From Caulobacter segnis (lineage in GTDB: Bacteria; Pseudomonadota; Alphaproteobacteria; Caulobacterales; Caulobacteraceae), in contig NZ_QFQZ01000008.1 of assembly GCF_003243465.1 (NCBI RefSeq), forward strand, positions 1 through 64,000: DNA of 64,000 nucleotides, in the 5' to 3' direction. Positions 31,990 through 41,109 of this stretch are shown one piece after another; position 1 is the stretch's first letter; every line of letters starts with the position of its first letter. Both the position numbers and the translations under genes were made by a program. Under the pieces are notes generated by a model. That model was not told the origin of the DNA, did no database searches, and saw only the letters and a list, made by a program, of their open reading frames with translations.

Positions 31990-32745
31990 TCAGGCGTCGA
32001 TGCTCGGCGCTTCCTGGCCACGGTCCTTGAAGCGCACGACGCCCTTGGGCGCGTCGCGATCCGGGCGGACCAGGTCGACGACGAACGGGACGATGCTCTC
32101 CGGAGCCGGCACCGTCTGGGGGTCTTCGCCCGGGAAGGCGCCGGCGCGCATCTTGGTGCGCATGGCGCCAGGATCGACGCAGAAAGCGCGGACGGACGTG
32201 TTCTCCATCTCGTCGGCATAGACGTCGACGACGGCCTCCAGCGCCGCCTTGGTGGCCGCGTAGACGCCCCAGAACGCCGGGCGCGTGCGGGCGACGCTGC
32301 TGGAGAAGAACAGGGCCCGGCCGGCGTCCGAGGCGCGCAGCAGCGGGTCCATCGAGCGGATCAGGCGCCAGTTTGCCGTCAGGTTGGTGCTCAGCACCAT
32401 GTCCCAGCCCTTCGGCTCCAGATGGCTGACCGGGGTGAGCGGGCCGAGCAGGGCGGCCGCCCCGACCAGGATGTCGAGCTTGCCCCAGCGCTGGTGGATT
32501 GCCGCGCCCAGATGATCAAGGCCGTCGGCCTCGCGCAGGTCCAGCGGGACCAGGGTCGCGCGCTCGCCGGTGGCGGCGAGGATGGCGTCGTCCAGGGCCT
32601 CCAGGGCGCCTTGGGTGCGGCCGACGGCGATCACATGCGCGCCGGCCTTGGCCAGGCCCAGGGCGACCGCCTCGCCGATGCCGCGCGTGGCGCCGGTGAC
32701 GAGGGCGATGCGGCCGGCGAGCGGCTTTTCGGAGTCGATAGTCAT
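31990..32745 (-). CDS. Short-chain dehydrogenase/reductase (YciK-like)
   Basis: A 251-residue NAD(P)-dependent SDR. Nucleotide-binding glycine motif TGATRGIGEAVALGLA, the structural NxxA-type segment (DILVGAAALLG), catalytic Ser in FFSSSVARTRPAF and YAATK (Tyr and Lys). It resembles the YciK group. The ATG at 32745 is preferred to a longer start because the Rossmann fold begins 15 residues later. It follows the transporter gene on the same strand after 50 bases. Substrate unknown. Confidence 0.88.
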   Translation of the reverse strand: MTIDSEKPLAGRIALVTGATRGIGEAVALGLAKAGAHVIAVGRTQGALEALDDAILAATGERATLVPLDLREADGLDHLGAAIHQRWGKLDILVGAAALLGPLTPVSHLEPKGWDMVLSTNLTANWRLIRSMDPLLRASDAGRALFFSSSVARTRPAFWGVYAATKAALEAVVDVYADEMENTSVRAFCVDPGAMRTKMRAGAFPGEDPQTVPAPESIVPFVVDLVRPDRDAPKGVVRFKDRGQEAPSIDA

Positions 32746-32795
32746 GGCGCGGGTTCTAGAGCAGGGGGCGGCAAACGTAAAACCGCGATCAGCCC

Positions 32796-33773
32796 TTAAG
32801 CTTCCTTGGTCTGCTTGGCGTAGTGCTGGGCGATGACCGAGCATGCCATCAGCTGGATCTGGTGGAAGATCATCAGGGGCAGGACGATGACCCCGGCGGT
32901 CGGGCCGGGGAACAGGATCCCGGCCATCGGCACGCCGGTCGCCAGGCTCTTCTTCGAGCCGCAGAAGGTGATCGCCTTCTCATCCTCGGGGGAGAAGCCT
33001 AACGCCCGCGCGCCGAAGGTGGTGGCCGCCAGGACGATCGCCAGCAGCGCGCCGTTGACGGCCAGCAGGATCAGTAGCTGCAGCGGCGAGATCTTGTGCC
33101 AGATGCCGCCGACCACGGCCTCGCTGAACGCCGAATAGACAACCAGCAGGATCGAGCCTCGGTCGACATAGCCGATCAGGCCCTTGTGTTTGGTGATCCA
33201 GGCGCTGACCAGCGGGCGCGCCAACTGGCCGGCGATGAAAGGCAGCAGCAGCTGGACGACGATGTCGCGCACCGACTGCCAGCCGCCCGCCGCGCCGCCT
33301 TGGGTGTGCATCAAGAGGCCCACCAGCACCGGCGTGATGAAGATGCCGAACAGGTTCGAGGCGCTGGCCGCCACGACGGCGGCGGCGACATTGCCGCGCG
33401 CGATCGACGTGAAGGCGATCGACGACTGCACCGTCGAGGGCAGGCAGCACAGAAACAGGATGCCCGCCGCCAGGGTCGGCGGCAGGACGCCGATCTTGCT
33501 GATGACCAGACCCAGCACCGGGAACATCACGAAGGTGAAGGCCAGGATCAACAGGTGCAGGCGCCAGTGGGTGACGCCCGCCACGACCGACTCCCGCGAC
33601 AGCTTCGCGCCATGGAGGAAGAACAGCAGGGCGATCGCCAGCTTGACGACGATCGACAGACCGTGCGCCGCCTCGCCTCGCACGGGCAGGATCGAGGCCA
33701 GCACGACCATGCCGAACAGGGCGATGACATAAGGCTCGAGCTTCAGCTTCTCGAGCAGACCCTTCAGACCCAT
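32796..33773 (-). CDS. Bile acid:sodium symporter family (SBF-like, YfeH-type) transporter
   Basis: A 325-residue inner-membrane protein with about ten hydrophobic helices. Family features include FFLHGAKLSRE, FLCCLPSTVQSSIAFTSIAR, NLFGIFITPVLVGLL, and FCGSKKSLATGVPMAGILFP, the signature of the SBF-like (YfeH) branch of sodium-coupled symporters. The physiological substrate of this branch is not established; despite the family name it is unlikely to be bile acids. The ATG lies 13 bases after the purF stop, so it may be expressed with purF. Confidence 0.9.
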   Translation of the reverse strand: MGLKGLLEKLKLEPYVIALFGMVVLASILPVRGEAAHGLSIVVKLAIALLFFLHGAKLSRESVVAGVTHWRLHLLILAFTFVMFPVLGLVISKIGVLPPTLAAGILFLCCLPSTVQSSIAFTSIARGNVAAAVVAASASNLFGIFITPVLVGLLMHTQGGAAGGWQSVRDIVVQLLLPFIAGQLARPLVSAWITKHKGLIGYVDRGSILLVVYSAFSEAVVGGIWHKISPLQLLILLAVNGALLAIVLAATTFGARALGFSPEDEKAITFCGSKKSLATGVPMAGILFPGPTAGVIVLPLMIFHQIQLMACSVIAQHYAKQTKEA

Positions 33774-33786
33774 GCGGGCGGCGGCT

Positions 33787-35289
33787 TTATGCGCTGACCA
33801 GCAGCGACAGCTGCTTGTCGTTGGCTTCGTTGCGGCCTTCGGCGATCTCGCGATCCGTCAGGCGGGTCGGATAGTCGCCGGTGAAGTAGTGGTCGGTGAA
33901 CTGCGGCGCCGCCGGATCGCGAGGACCGGCCTCCAGGGCGTCGTAGAGGCCCTCGACCGACAGGAAGCCCAGGCTGTCCACTTCCAGGAACTTGGCCATC
34001 TCTTCCAGCGACTTGTTGGCCGCCAGCAGCTGCTCGCGCTCGGGCATGTCGATGCCGTAGAAGTCGGGCCACTTGATCGGCGGGCTGGCCGAGCGGAGGT
34101 GGACCTCGGTGGCGCCGGCCTCGCGGACCATGCGGACGATCTTCAGCGAAGTGGTGCCGCGCACGATCGAGTCGTCGATCAGCACCACGCGCTTGCCGGC
34201 CAGGATGGCGCGGTTGGGGCTGTGTTTCATGCGCACGCCCAGCTCGCGGACGCCCTGGGTCGGCTGGATGAAGGTGCGGCCCACATAGTGGTTGCGGATA
34301 ATGCCCATCTCGAAGGGCAGGCCGCTTTCCTGGGCGTAGCCCAGCGCTGCCGGCACGCCGCTGTCCGGCACCGGCACCACGACGTCGGCCTCGACGCCGG
34401 TCTCCTTGGCCAGGTTGCGGCCCATGCGCTTGCGCACGCCATAGACCGAGCGGCCGTTCACGACGCTGTCCGGGCGGGCGAAATAGACATACTCGAAGAC
34501 GCAGGGCCGGGCGGCCTTGGTCTGGAACGGCTTGGTCGAGGTGACGCCGGTCTCCTCGATCACCACCATCTCGCCGTGCTCGATGTCACGCACGAAGCGG
34601 GCGCCGATCATGTCGAGGGCGCAGGTCTCCGAGGCCAGGACGGGCTTGCCGTCCAGGTCGCCCAGCACCAGCGGGCGGATGCCCAGCGGGTCGCGGACGC
34701 CGATCATCTTCTTGTTGGTGATGGCCACCAGGGCGTAGCCGCCCTCGATCTGGCTGATGGCGTCGACGAAGCGGTCGACGATCTTGGCCTTCCGCGAGCG
34801 GGCGATCAGGTGAAGGATCGCCTCGCTGTCCGAGGTCGACTGGAAGATCGCGCCTTCCTGCACCAGGCGCTCGCGCAAGGTCAGGAAGTTGGTCAGGTTG
34901 CCGTTGTGGGCGATGGCCACGCCGCCGGTCTCGAGATCGGCGAACATCGGCTGGACGTTGCGGATGAAGCTGCCGCCGGCCGTCGAGTAACGGGTGTGGC
35001 CGATGGCCATGTTGCCGGGCAGGCGCTGGACGAGGTCGGAGCCGGTAAAGGCGTCGCCGACATGGCCCATGTGGCGTTCGGTATGGAAGCGGTTGCCGTC
35101 GAAGGCGGCGATCCCGCAAGCCTCTTGGCCGCGATGCTGCAGGGCGTGAAGGCCCAGCGCGGCGATGGCGGCCGCGTCACGCGCGCCAAAGACGCCGAAC
35201 ACGCCGCACTCGAGGCGAAGCGTATCGTCCTCGGGATCGCGCCACGGGGCGGACGAATAGCGGTCGGTCGACTGGCCCAGGAAGCTCAT
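33787..35289 (-). CDS. purF: Amidophosphoribosyltransferase
   Basis: PurF (500 residues) catalyses the first step of purine synthesis, converting PRPP and glutamine to phosphoribosylamine. The catalytic Cys28 in ECGVFGVFG is preceded by a 27-residue propeptide, the processed (B. subtilis-like) class. The glutaminase domain has HRGQEACGIAAFDG, GHTRYSTAG and AIAHNGNLTN. The PRTase domain has the PRPP loop VVLIDDSIVRGTTSLKI and RSASPPIKWPDFYGID. The ATG overlaps the cvpA stop, forming the conserved cvpA-purF pair downstream of radA. Confidence 0.97.
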   Translation of the reverse strand: MSFLGQSTDRYSSAPWRDPEDDTLRLECGVFGVFGARDAAAIAALGLHALQHRGQEACGIAAFDGNRFHTERHMGHVGDAFTGSDLVQRLPGNMAIGHTRYSTAGGSFIRNVQPMFADLETGGVAIAHNGNLTNFLTLRERLVQEGAIFQSTSDSEAILHLIARSRKAKIVDRFVDAISQIEGGYALVAITNKKMIGVRDPLGIRPLVLGDLDGKPVLASETCALDMIGARFVRDIEHGEMVVIEETGVTSTKPFQTKAARPCVFEYVYFARPDSVVNGRSVYGVRKRMGRNLAKETGVEADVVVPVPDSGVPAALGYAQESGLPFEMGIIRNHYVGRTFIQPTQGVRELGVRMKHSPNRAILAGKRVVLIDDSIVRGTTSLKIVRMVREAGATEVHLRSASPPIKWPDFYGIDMPEREQLLAANKSLEEMAKFLEVDSLGFLSVEGLYDALEAGPRDPAAPQFTDHYFTGDYPTRLTDREIAEGRNEANDKQLSLLVSA

Positions 35290-35918
35290 CGCGATTTCTC
35301 CACCAGATCGTCGAGGTCCCGACGCTGGTTCCTATCATAGCCTTTTCCCGACGATTTCTCGCCGGACGTATTGTCGCCGTCGTCCTCGGTCCCCTCGTGG
35401 ACGGCGTCCTTGATCGCAGGGGCCAGCTTGCCGGCCAGGGCCTTGCCCTTGGGGGCGAAGACCTTGAGCGCTTTGCCGCTGACTTCGGACAGCGGGTAGA
35501 ACAGCGAGTCCTCGACCCAGTGCGGCATCCGATCCGGCGGCGTCGCCAGGTGCAGCAGAAGGTTGAAGACGCCCAGCACCACGCAGGCGCGGACCAGACC
35601 GAAGGTCGCGCCGATGGCGTTGTCCGCGGTCCCGCCGGCCGAGCTCTTCTGCAGCTTGGCGGTGACCCGAGCGCCGATCAGGCGGAAGATCAGGAAGAAG
35701 ATGACGAAGACCACCAGCACGGCGGCGCCGGTGGCGGCCCAGTCGGGGTCCATGAGCTTGCGGAACAGCGGTCCCGTGATCCGCAAGCCAAAGAGGGCGA
35801 TGGCGGCCGCGAACAGGAACGACAGGGCCGAGGTCAACTCGCGCGAAGCGCCGCGCAGCCAGCCGGTCACGCCCGAGATCAGCAGCAGCAGGCCGGCGAT
35901 GATGTCGAAAGGCGTCAC
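35286..35918 (-). CDS. cvpA: CvpA family membrane protein
   Basis: A 210-residue inner-membrane protein with four hydrophobic helices (DIIAGLLLLISGVTGWLRGA, LTSALSFLFAAAIALFGLRI, AAVLVVFVIFFLIFRLIG, GLVRACVVLGVFNLLLHLA) and a charged C-terminal tail. The name comes from colicin V production in E. coli; the general function is unclear, with envelope and purine links proposed. The GTG start overlaps the radA stop and its stop overlaps the purF ATG, so radA-cvpA-purF form one translationally coupled unit. Confidence 0.93.
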   Translation of the reverse strand: MTPFDIIAGLLLLISGVTGWLRGASRELTSALSFLFAAAIALFGLRITGPLFRKLMDPDWAATGAAVLVVFVIFFLIFRLIGARVTAKLQKSSAGGTADNAIGATFGLVRACVVLGVFNLLLHLATPPDRMPHWVEDSLFYPLSEVSGKALKVFAPKGKALAGKLAPAIKDAVHEGTEDDGDNTSGEKSSGKGYDRNQRRDLDDLVEKSR

Positions 35919-37297
35919 GTCAGGCTCGTCCAGATCTCGTCGCCGATCCGGCGCACGGCGTCGGCCAGGCGGGCCACGCCCGCGACCGGCAGCGATCCGC
36001 CGCCCTCAGGCAGGCCGGCGAGCGGTCCCAGCGCCCGGCCAAATCCCAATTTCGCGGCTTCCTTCAAACGAGTCTCCATCCGGCTGACGGGCCTGACTTC
36101 GCCCGACAGACTGACTTCGCCGAACACGACGCAGTCCTGGGGCAGGGCGACGTCCAGGGCGGAAGAGGCCAAGGCCGCCGCCGCCGCGAGATCCGCCGCC
36201 GGTTCGGTAATGCGCAGGCCGCCGGCGACGTTCAGATAGACGTCCTTGTCGCCAAAACCAAGGCCGCATCGGGCCTCGAGCACGGCCAGCACCATGGCCA
36301 GGCGTCCGGAATCCCATCCGACGACCGCGCGGCGCGGCGTTCCGTACGCGGAAGGCGCGACCAGGGCCTGGAATTCCACCAGGACGGGCCGGCTGCCCTC
36401 GATGCCGGCGAACACCGCCGCGCCAGCGGCGCGCTCGCCGCCTTCGTTCAGGAACAGGGCCGAGGGGTTCTTCACCTCGCGCAGTCCGACGTCGCCCATC
36501 TCGAATACGCCGATTTCGTCGGTGGCGCCGAACCGGTTCTTGGCGCCGCGCAGGATGCGGAACGGGTAGCCGCGCTCGCCCTCGAAGGCGAGGACGGCGT
36601 CCACCAGGTGCTCGACCACGCGGGGGCCGGCGATCTGGCCGTCCTTGGTGACGTGGCCGACCAGCAGGATCGCTACGCCCTTCTTCTTGGCCAGGCGCAC
36701 CAGCTCGGTGGCGCAGGCTCTGACCTGGGTCACGGTGCCGGGCCCGGCTTCGTGGGCGTCACTCCAGAGCGTCTGGATCGAGTCGATGACGACCAGATCG
36801 AAGTTGTCGCGCTTCAGGCCATCCAGGATGTCGCGCAACGAGGTCTCGGCGGCCAGGCTGACATTCGATTTGGCCAAGCCCATCCGGTCGGCGCGGCCGC
36901 GGATCTGCTCGACAGCCTCTTCGCCCGAGATGTAGGCGCAGGAGACGCCGCGCGCGGCGGCGCTGGCGCAGACCTGCAGCAGCAGGGTGGACTTGCCGAC
37001 GCCCGGGTCGCCGCCGATCAGGATGGCCGAGCCGGGCACCACGCCGCCGCCGCAGACTCGGTCGAACTCGTCGACGCCGGTGAGGATGCGCGGGGGCGGG
37101 GCGGTCTCGCTCTCCAGGCCCGTGAACTGCAAGCCGCGCACGCGCGTCGCCTTGGTCGTCGACAGGGCGCCGGGCGGCTTGGCGCCGACCTCCTCGACCA
37201 AGGTGTTCCAGCTTTGGCAGGCGGGACATTGTCCGGACCACTTGGTCTGAACCGCGCCACAGGACTGGCAGGCGTAGACGGCGCCGTCGCGGGCCAT
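35915..37297 (-). CDS. radA: DNA repair protein RadA
   Basis: RadA (460 residues) is a RecA-like ATPase that processes recombination intermediates. It has the N-terminal zinc finger CQSCGAVQTKWSGQCPACQS (residues 10-29), Walker A GGDPGVGKSTLLLQV, the RadA-specific KNRFGATDE motif, and a C-terminal Lon-protease-like domain (about 290-450) of the kind seen in all RadA proteins. The ATG has an AGGAG site 5 bases upstream. It heads the cvpA-purF operon. Confidence 0.96.
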   Translation of the reverse strand: MARDGAVYACQSCGAVQTKWSGQCPACQSWNTLVEEVGAKPPGALSTTKATRVRGLQFTGLESETAPPPRILTGVDEFDRVCGGGVVPGSAILIGGDPGVGKSTLLLQVCASAAARGVSCAYISGEEAVEQIRGRADRMGLAKSNVSLAAETSLRDILDGLKRDNFDLVVIDSIQTLWSDAHEAGPGTVTQVRACATELVRLAKKKGVAILLVGHVTKDGQIAGPRVVEHLVDAVLAFEGERGYPFRILRGAKNRFGATDEIGVFEMGDVGLREVKNPSALFLNEGGERAAGAAVFAGIEGSRPVLVEFQALVAPSAYGTPRRAVVGWDSGRLAMVLAVLEARCGLGFGDKDVYLNVAGGLRITEPAADLAAAAALASSALDVALPQDCVVFGEVSLSGEVRPVSRMETRLKEAAKLGFGRALGPLAGLPEGGGSLPVAGVARLADAVRRIGDEIWTSLT

Positions 37298-37369
37298 GAG
37301 GTCTCCTGATTCTCGGATGCGTGGAGACTACAGGCTGGCGGGCGGCTGCGCCAAAGCCGGACGCAGGCC

Positions 37370-38452
37370 TTAGCGGTAAATGCGCCGGGCGCGCGGGGCG
37401 ATGTTGGTCAGCAGCTCGTAGGCCGTGGTGCCGGCGGCCGTCGCGGCGTCGTCGATCGGCATGTGGATCCCCACAAGCTCGACCATGGCGCCAGGACGGG
37501 CGGCGTCGCAGTCGGTGATGTCGATCGCCATCAGGTCCATCGAGACGCGGCCCAGCATTTGGCGGCGCGCGCCGTCGAACCAGACCTGGCCCTTCGGATG
37601 GCTCGAGCGCGGCACGCCGTCGGCATAGCCGGCGCCGACGATCGCGATGCGCGTGGTCTCGGGCGCGATCCAGGTCGCGCCGTAGCCGACCGTCTCGCCG
37701 CGCGGCACGACCCGCACCTGCAGGATCGGGGCCTCGACGGTGGCGACGGCGCGGATTTCGGGATGCGGGCGACCTTCGGGCCCTCCGCCATAGAGGCTGA
37801 CCCCCGGTCGGGCCTGGTCGAAGCGGTAGGCCTTGCCCAGGAACAGGCCCGCCGAATTGGCGAAGCTCTTGCGGGCGTTGGGGAGCAGGGCGACGGCTTC
37901 GGTGAAGCGTTCCAGCTGCCTGGCGTTCATCGGGTGGTGGGGAGCGTCGGCGCAGGCCAGGTGGCTGATCACCAGCTCCACATCCAGGCGCTTGAGGCGG
38001 TCCATGGCCCCCAGCAGCACCTTCAGCTCCTCGGGGCGCAGGCCCAGGCGGTTCATGCCGGTGTCGAGGTGCAGGGCGGCCTTCAGGCGACCCGAGCGGG
38101 CCTGGGCGTTCCAGGCCTCGATCTGCGGCAGGCTGTTGAGCACGGGTGTCAGGCGCGCGGCTTCAAGGGCGTCGCCGGCGCCGGGCGTGGCGCCGTCGAG
38201 GACGTAGATCGACGCTTCGCGATCGCCGAGCGCCGCGCGCAGCGCCACGCCCTCGGCAAGCCGCGCGACATAGAAGGATCGGGCGCCTTCGGCCCATAGG
38301 CGGTCGGCGATCTGCGCCGCGCCGAGTCCATAAGCGTCGGCTTTCACCGCCGGCGCGACCTCGGCGTCGCCGGCGCGCGCCTTCAGGGCCGAGTAGTTGG
38401 CGGCGAGGGCGTCGAGGTCGATCGCAAGGCGGGCGTCGTGGAGGTCGGTCAC
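37370..38452 (-). CDS. alr: Alanine racemase
   Basis: PLP-dependent enzyme interconverting L- and D-alanine for peptidoglycan. The PLP lysine lies in APAVKADAYGLGA, the second catalytic base (Tyr) in ETVGYGATW, and HLDTGMNRLGL and DQARPGVSLYGGGPEG are conserved; the protein ends TNIAPRARRIY. The start is uncertain: GTG at 38452 gives (M)TDLHDARLAIDLDALAANY, the usual N-terminus, while a TTG at 38488 adds 12 residues and would lie four bases after the marC stop. Neither has a clear ribosome site. Some family members are broad-spectrum racemases, but no signal peptide is present, so the alanine enzyme is favoured. Confidence 0.93.
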   Translation of the reverse strand: MTDLHDARLAIDLDALAANYSALKARAGDAEVAPAVKADAYGLGAAQIADRLWAEGARSFYVARLAEGVALRAALGDREASIYVLDGATPGAGDALEAARLTPVLNSLPQIEAWNAQARSGRLKAALHLDTGMNRLGLRPEELKVLLGAMDRLKRLDVELVISHLACADAPHHPMNARQLERFTEAVALLPNARKSFANSAGLFLGKAYRFDQARPGVSLYGGGPEGRPHPEIRAVATVEAPILQVRVVPRGETVGYGATWIAPETTRIAIVGAGYADGVPRSSHPKGQVWFDGARRQMLGRVSMDLMAIDITDCDAARPGAMVELVGIHMPIDDAATAAGTTAYELLTNIAPRARRIYR

Positions 38453-38492
38453 GCCCGTGGGCGTAGCCGACGCGGGCCGGCGGTTCAACGGT

Positions 38493-39179
38493 TTAGCCGT
38501 GATGGGCGGCCATGAACTTGGCCACCAGGCTCTCGGCTCCCGACGCGATGATCTGAACGCCGATGCACAGCAGCAGGAAGGCGACCAGCCGCGAGAGGAC
38601 CCGCGCGCCGGCCGGACCCAGCATCCGCATCACCCGTTCCGAGGCGCTGTAGAGAAGCCAGACCATGATCGCGACCAGGGCGGCGGCCAGGCTCGCGCCG
38701 ATGAAGAACGGCGCCACGGCGTCGCCCTCGGTCGGCCGCTGGGAGGAGAGGGCGATGGCGACCGAGATCGAACCAGGGCCCGTCGTGAACGGCATGGTCA
38801 GCGGGAAGAAGGCGACATCTTCGCTGCTCTGGGCGGGCTCGGTCTGGCTGGTCTTGCGTTCCTCGTTTTCCTGCGGGTCCATCAGCAGGCCCCAGGCGCG
38901 GATCGCCACGACAAGGCCGCCGGCCACGCGCAGGGCGCCGAGACTGACGCCGAAGAAGTTCAGGATGTAACCGCCCAGCAGCAGCGAGCCGAGCAGCACC
39001 AGGAAGGCGTAGAAGCCGATCTGCCGCGCCAGCTTCAGTCGCTCCTCGCGCGCGCGGCCCGACATCGCCTGGTGGAAGATCAGCGAGGCGCCCACCGGAT
39101 TGACGATCGAGAACAGCGCCGGGAACGCGATCAGGAACGCGCCGACGAGGCTGGATGTGGGCAGAGGGCTGAAGTCCAT
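38493..39179 (-). CDS. MarC family integral membrane protein
   Basis: A 228-residue membrane protein with six predicted helices of the MarC/UPF0056 family. Typical segments: AFPALFSIVNPVGASLIFHQ, LNFFGVSLGALRVAGGLVV, the cytoplasmic DPQENEERKTSQTEPAQSSE loop, FFPLTMPFTTGPGSISVAIA and LVAFLLLCIGVQIIASGAES. The original link to multiple antibiotic resistance was withdrawn; function is unknown. It lies just upstream of alr on the same strand. Confidence 0.9.
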   Translation of the reverse strand: MDFSPLPTSSLVGAFLIAFPALFSIVNPVGASLIFHQAMSGRAREERLKLARQIGFYAFLVLLGSLLLGGYILNFFGVSLGALRVAGGLVVAIRAWGLLMDPQENEERKTSQTEPAQSSEDVAFFPLTMPFTTGPGSISVAIALSSQRPTEGDAVAPFFIGASLAAALVAIMVWLLYSASERVMRMLGPAGARVLSRLVAFLLLCIGVQIIASGAESLVAKFMAAHHG

Positions 39180-39258
39180 GCGACTCGTCTGGGCAAGGGG
39201 CGAGGCGGGGACGGTGGCTTGGCGGCGGCCTTTTCGTCAAACACCCAAACACCGTTTT

Positions 39259-39374
39259 CCCCGGCGAATGCCGGGGCCCAGATACATCCTCAGCGGTTTA
39301 GGTGGGTTCGCCATTCGCTAGCGCCCCTTTCCGCGGCTTTGTTTCCTCGATCTGGGCCCCGGCATTCGCCGGGG
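39259..39374. repeat. 25-base inverted repeat pair enclosing 66 bases
   Basis: ccccggcgaatgccggggcc followed by cagat (39259-39283) is perfectly complementary to the block at 39350-39374. Each arm itself contains a small ccccgg/ccgggg dyad. The element sits between dnaB and marC and looks like a dispersed REP-type or MITE-like palindromic repeat. Confidence 0.7.
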
Positions 39375-39390
39375 AGATCGGGGCGATAGA

Positions 39391-40908
39391 TCACTCGTCC
39401 GACGGAATGTTCCGCGCCTGGGCGAAGTAGTGGTCCTTGGCCAGATTGCCGAAGCGGGTGGTGTCGCTGTTGAACGACAGGCGCACGGTGCCGATCGGGC
39501 CGTGACGCTGCTTGGCGATGATCACCTCGGCCAGGCCGTGCAGGCGGTCCATCTCCTCCTGCCAGGTCAGGTGTTCGGGCGTGCCTTCACGCGGCTCGGC
39601 GCGGCCGACATAGTAGGCCTCGCGGTACACGAACCAGACCATGTCGGCGTCCTGCTCGATCGAGCCCGATTCCCGAAGGTCGGAGAGCTGGGGGCGCTTG
39701 TCGTCGCGGGCTTCCACCTGACGCGACAGCTGCGAGAGGGCGATGACCGGACAGGCCAGCTCCTTCGCGAGCGCCTTGAGGCCCATGGTGATCTGCGAGA
39801 CTTCCTGCACCCGGTTGGCGTTGGCGCCGAGGTCCGAGCCGGTGACCAGCTGCAGGTAGTCGACCACGATCAAGTCAAGGCCGACCTGGCGCTTCAGGCG
39901 GCGAGCGCGGGCGGTTAGCTTGGCGATCGAGATACCACCGGTGGCGTCGATATAGAGCGGCGCTTCCTGCAGCTCCATGGCCGCGTCGCGGACCCGGCCG
40001 AACTCGCTAGCGTCGATCTCGCCCTTGCGCAGCCGGTCGCCCGACACGCCCGAGGCGTCGGCCAGCATACGCAGAGCCAACTGCTCGGCGCTCATTTCCA
40101 GCGAGTAGAAAGCGACCACGCCGCCCTGGACCGTCTTTTTGGTGCCGTCGGGCTGGATTTCGTAGGCGTATTTCTTGGCGATGTTGAAGGCGATGTTGGT
40201 CGCCAGCGCCGTCTTACCCATCGAGGGACGACCGGCCAGGACCACCAGGTCGGAGGGGTGCAGGCCGCCGATCTTCTGATCGAGGTCAATCAGGTCGGTG
40301 GCGATGCCCGACATGCCGCCGTCACGGCTGTAGGCCTCGGCGGTCATTTCGACCGCGCCGCGCAGGGCGTCGCCGAACGAGACGAAGCCGGAGGAGGCCG
40401 CGCCGCTCTCGGCCAGGCTGTAGAGCTGCTGTTCGGCCGCTTCGATCTGGTCGCGGGCCGCGCGCTTCTCGTCGCCGCCGCCCTGGGCGGCCGTGGCGAT
40501 GTCGCCGCCGATGCGGATCAACTCGCGGCGCAGGGAGAGGTCGAAGATCACCCGCGCGTAGTCGCCCACGTTTGCGGCGGGCGGGGCGCGATCGACGAGG
40601 TCGGCCAGATAGCGCAGGCCGCCCAGCTCCTGGAACGCCGGATCGTTCTTGAACTCGTCGGCCAGCAGGATCGGCTCGGCCAGCTGGCCCTTGCGGACGT
40701 GGGTCTCGATCGCCTGGAACAGGCGCTGGTGGAAGGGCTCGTAGAAGCAGCGAGCCTGCAGGTTGTCGCTCAGCCGCTCGTAGGCGGCGTTGTCGTAAAG
40801 CAGGATCCCGAGCAGCGCCTGCTCGGCTTCCATGTTGTGGGGCGCCACGTTGATCGTGGGCTCTTCGATCGGTGGGCGCAGGTCGAGCGCGGGTACGAGA
40901 GACATCAT
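39391..40908 (-). CDS. dnaB: Replicative DNA helicase DnaB
   Basis: The hexameric replicative helicase (505 residues). The N-terminal domain (about 20-125: PHNMEAEQALLGILLYDNAA) is followed by a linker and the RecA-like ATPase with Walker A AGRPSMGKTALATN, FYSLEMSAEQLALRMLA, DLIVVDYLQLVTGSD and ALSQLSRQVEARDDKRP. Two ATG codons in a row (40908, 40905) begin the gene; neither has a strong ribosome site. Single-copy core gene, no intein in the Walker A region. Confidence 0.97.
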   Translation of the reverse strand: MMSLVPALDLRPPIEEPTINVAPHNMEAEQALLGILLYDNAAYERLSDNLQARCFYEPFHQRLFQAIETHVRKGQLAEPILLADEFKNDPAFQELGGLRYLADLVDRAPPAANVGDYARVIFDLSLRRELIRIGGDIATAAQGGGDEKRAARDQIEAAEQQLYSLAESGAASSGFVSFGDALRGAVEMTAEAYSRDGGMSGIATDLIDLDQKIGGLHPSDLVVLAGRPSMGKTALATNIAFNIAKKYAYEIQPDGTKKTVQGGVVAFYSLEMSAEQLALRMLADASGVSGDRLRKGEIDASEFGRVRDAAMELQEAPLYIDATGGISIAKLTARARRLKRQVGLDLIVVDYLQLVTGSDLGANANRVQEVSQITMGLKALAKELACPVIALSQLSRQVEARDDKRPQLSDLRESGSIEQDADMVWFVYREAYYVGRAEPREGTPEHLTWQEEMDRLHGLAEVIIAKQRHGPIGTVRLSFNSDTTRFGNLAKDHYFAQARNIPSDE

Positions 40909-41060
40909 CGGAAGTTAACGCTAGGCGACTTTCGACGCGCGGGGGGAGTTGGTCCGGCGAGTCAGATGAGCGGGGATATTCTGTGTATGTTCTGAGTCCG
41001 CGATCGTGCAAGCGCACGGGCCTGGGAGGGCGTCCGGTCCTGACGTAGGGGGCAAGGCAA

Positions 41061-41088
41061 AGGGCGCGGAGATCGCTCTCCGCGCCCT
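41061..41088 (-). terminator. Terminator hairpin behind the 41110-43551 TonB receptor
   Basis: Perfect 12-bp stem agggcgcggaga/tctccgcgccct with a tcgc loop, 22 bases past the receptor stop on its strand; the following sequence is only weakly T-rich (ctttgccttg). Confidence 0.65.
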
Positions 41089-41109
41089 GCAGGGTGGCGT
41101 CGCCGACGC

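Noticed and set aside
40909..41060. Possible small RNA or LexA-type site upstream of dnaB
   Set aside because: No GTTC-N7-GTTC box and no sRNA-like promoter/terminator pair on the same strand could be recognised; the nearby hairpin is better explained as the TonB receptor terminator.
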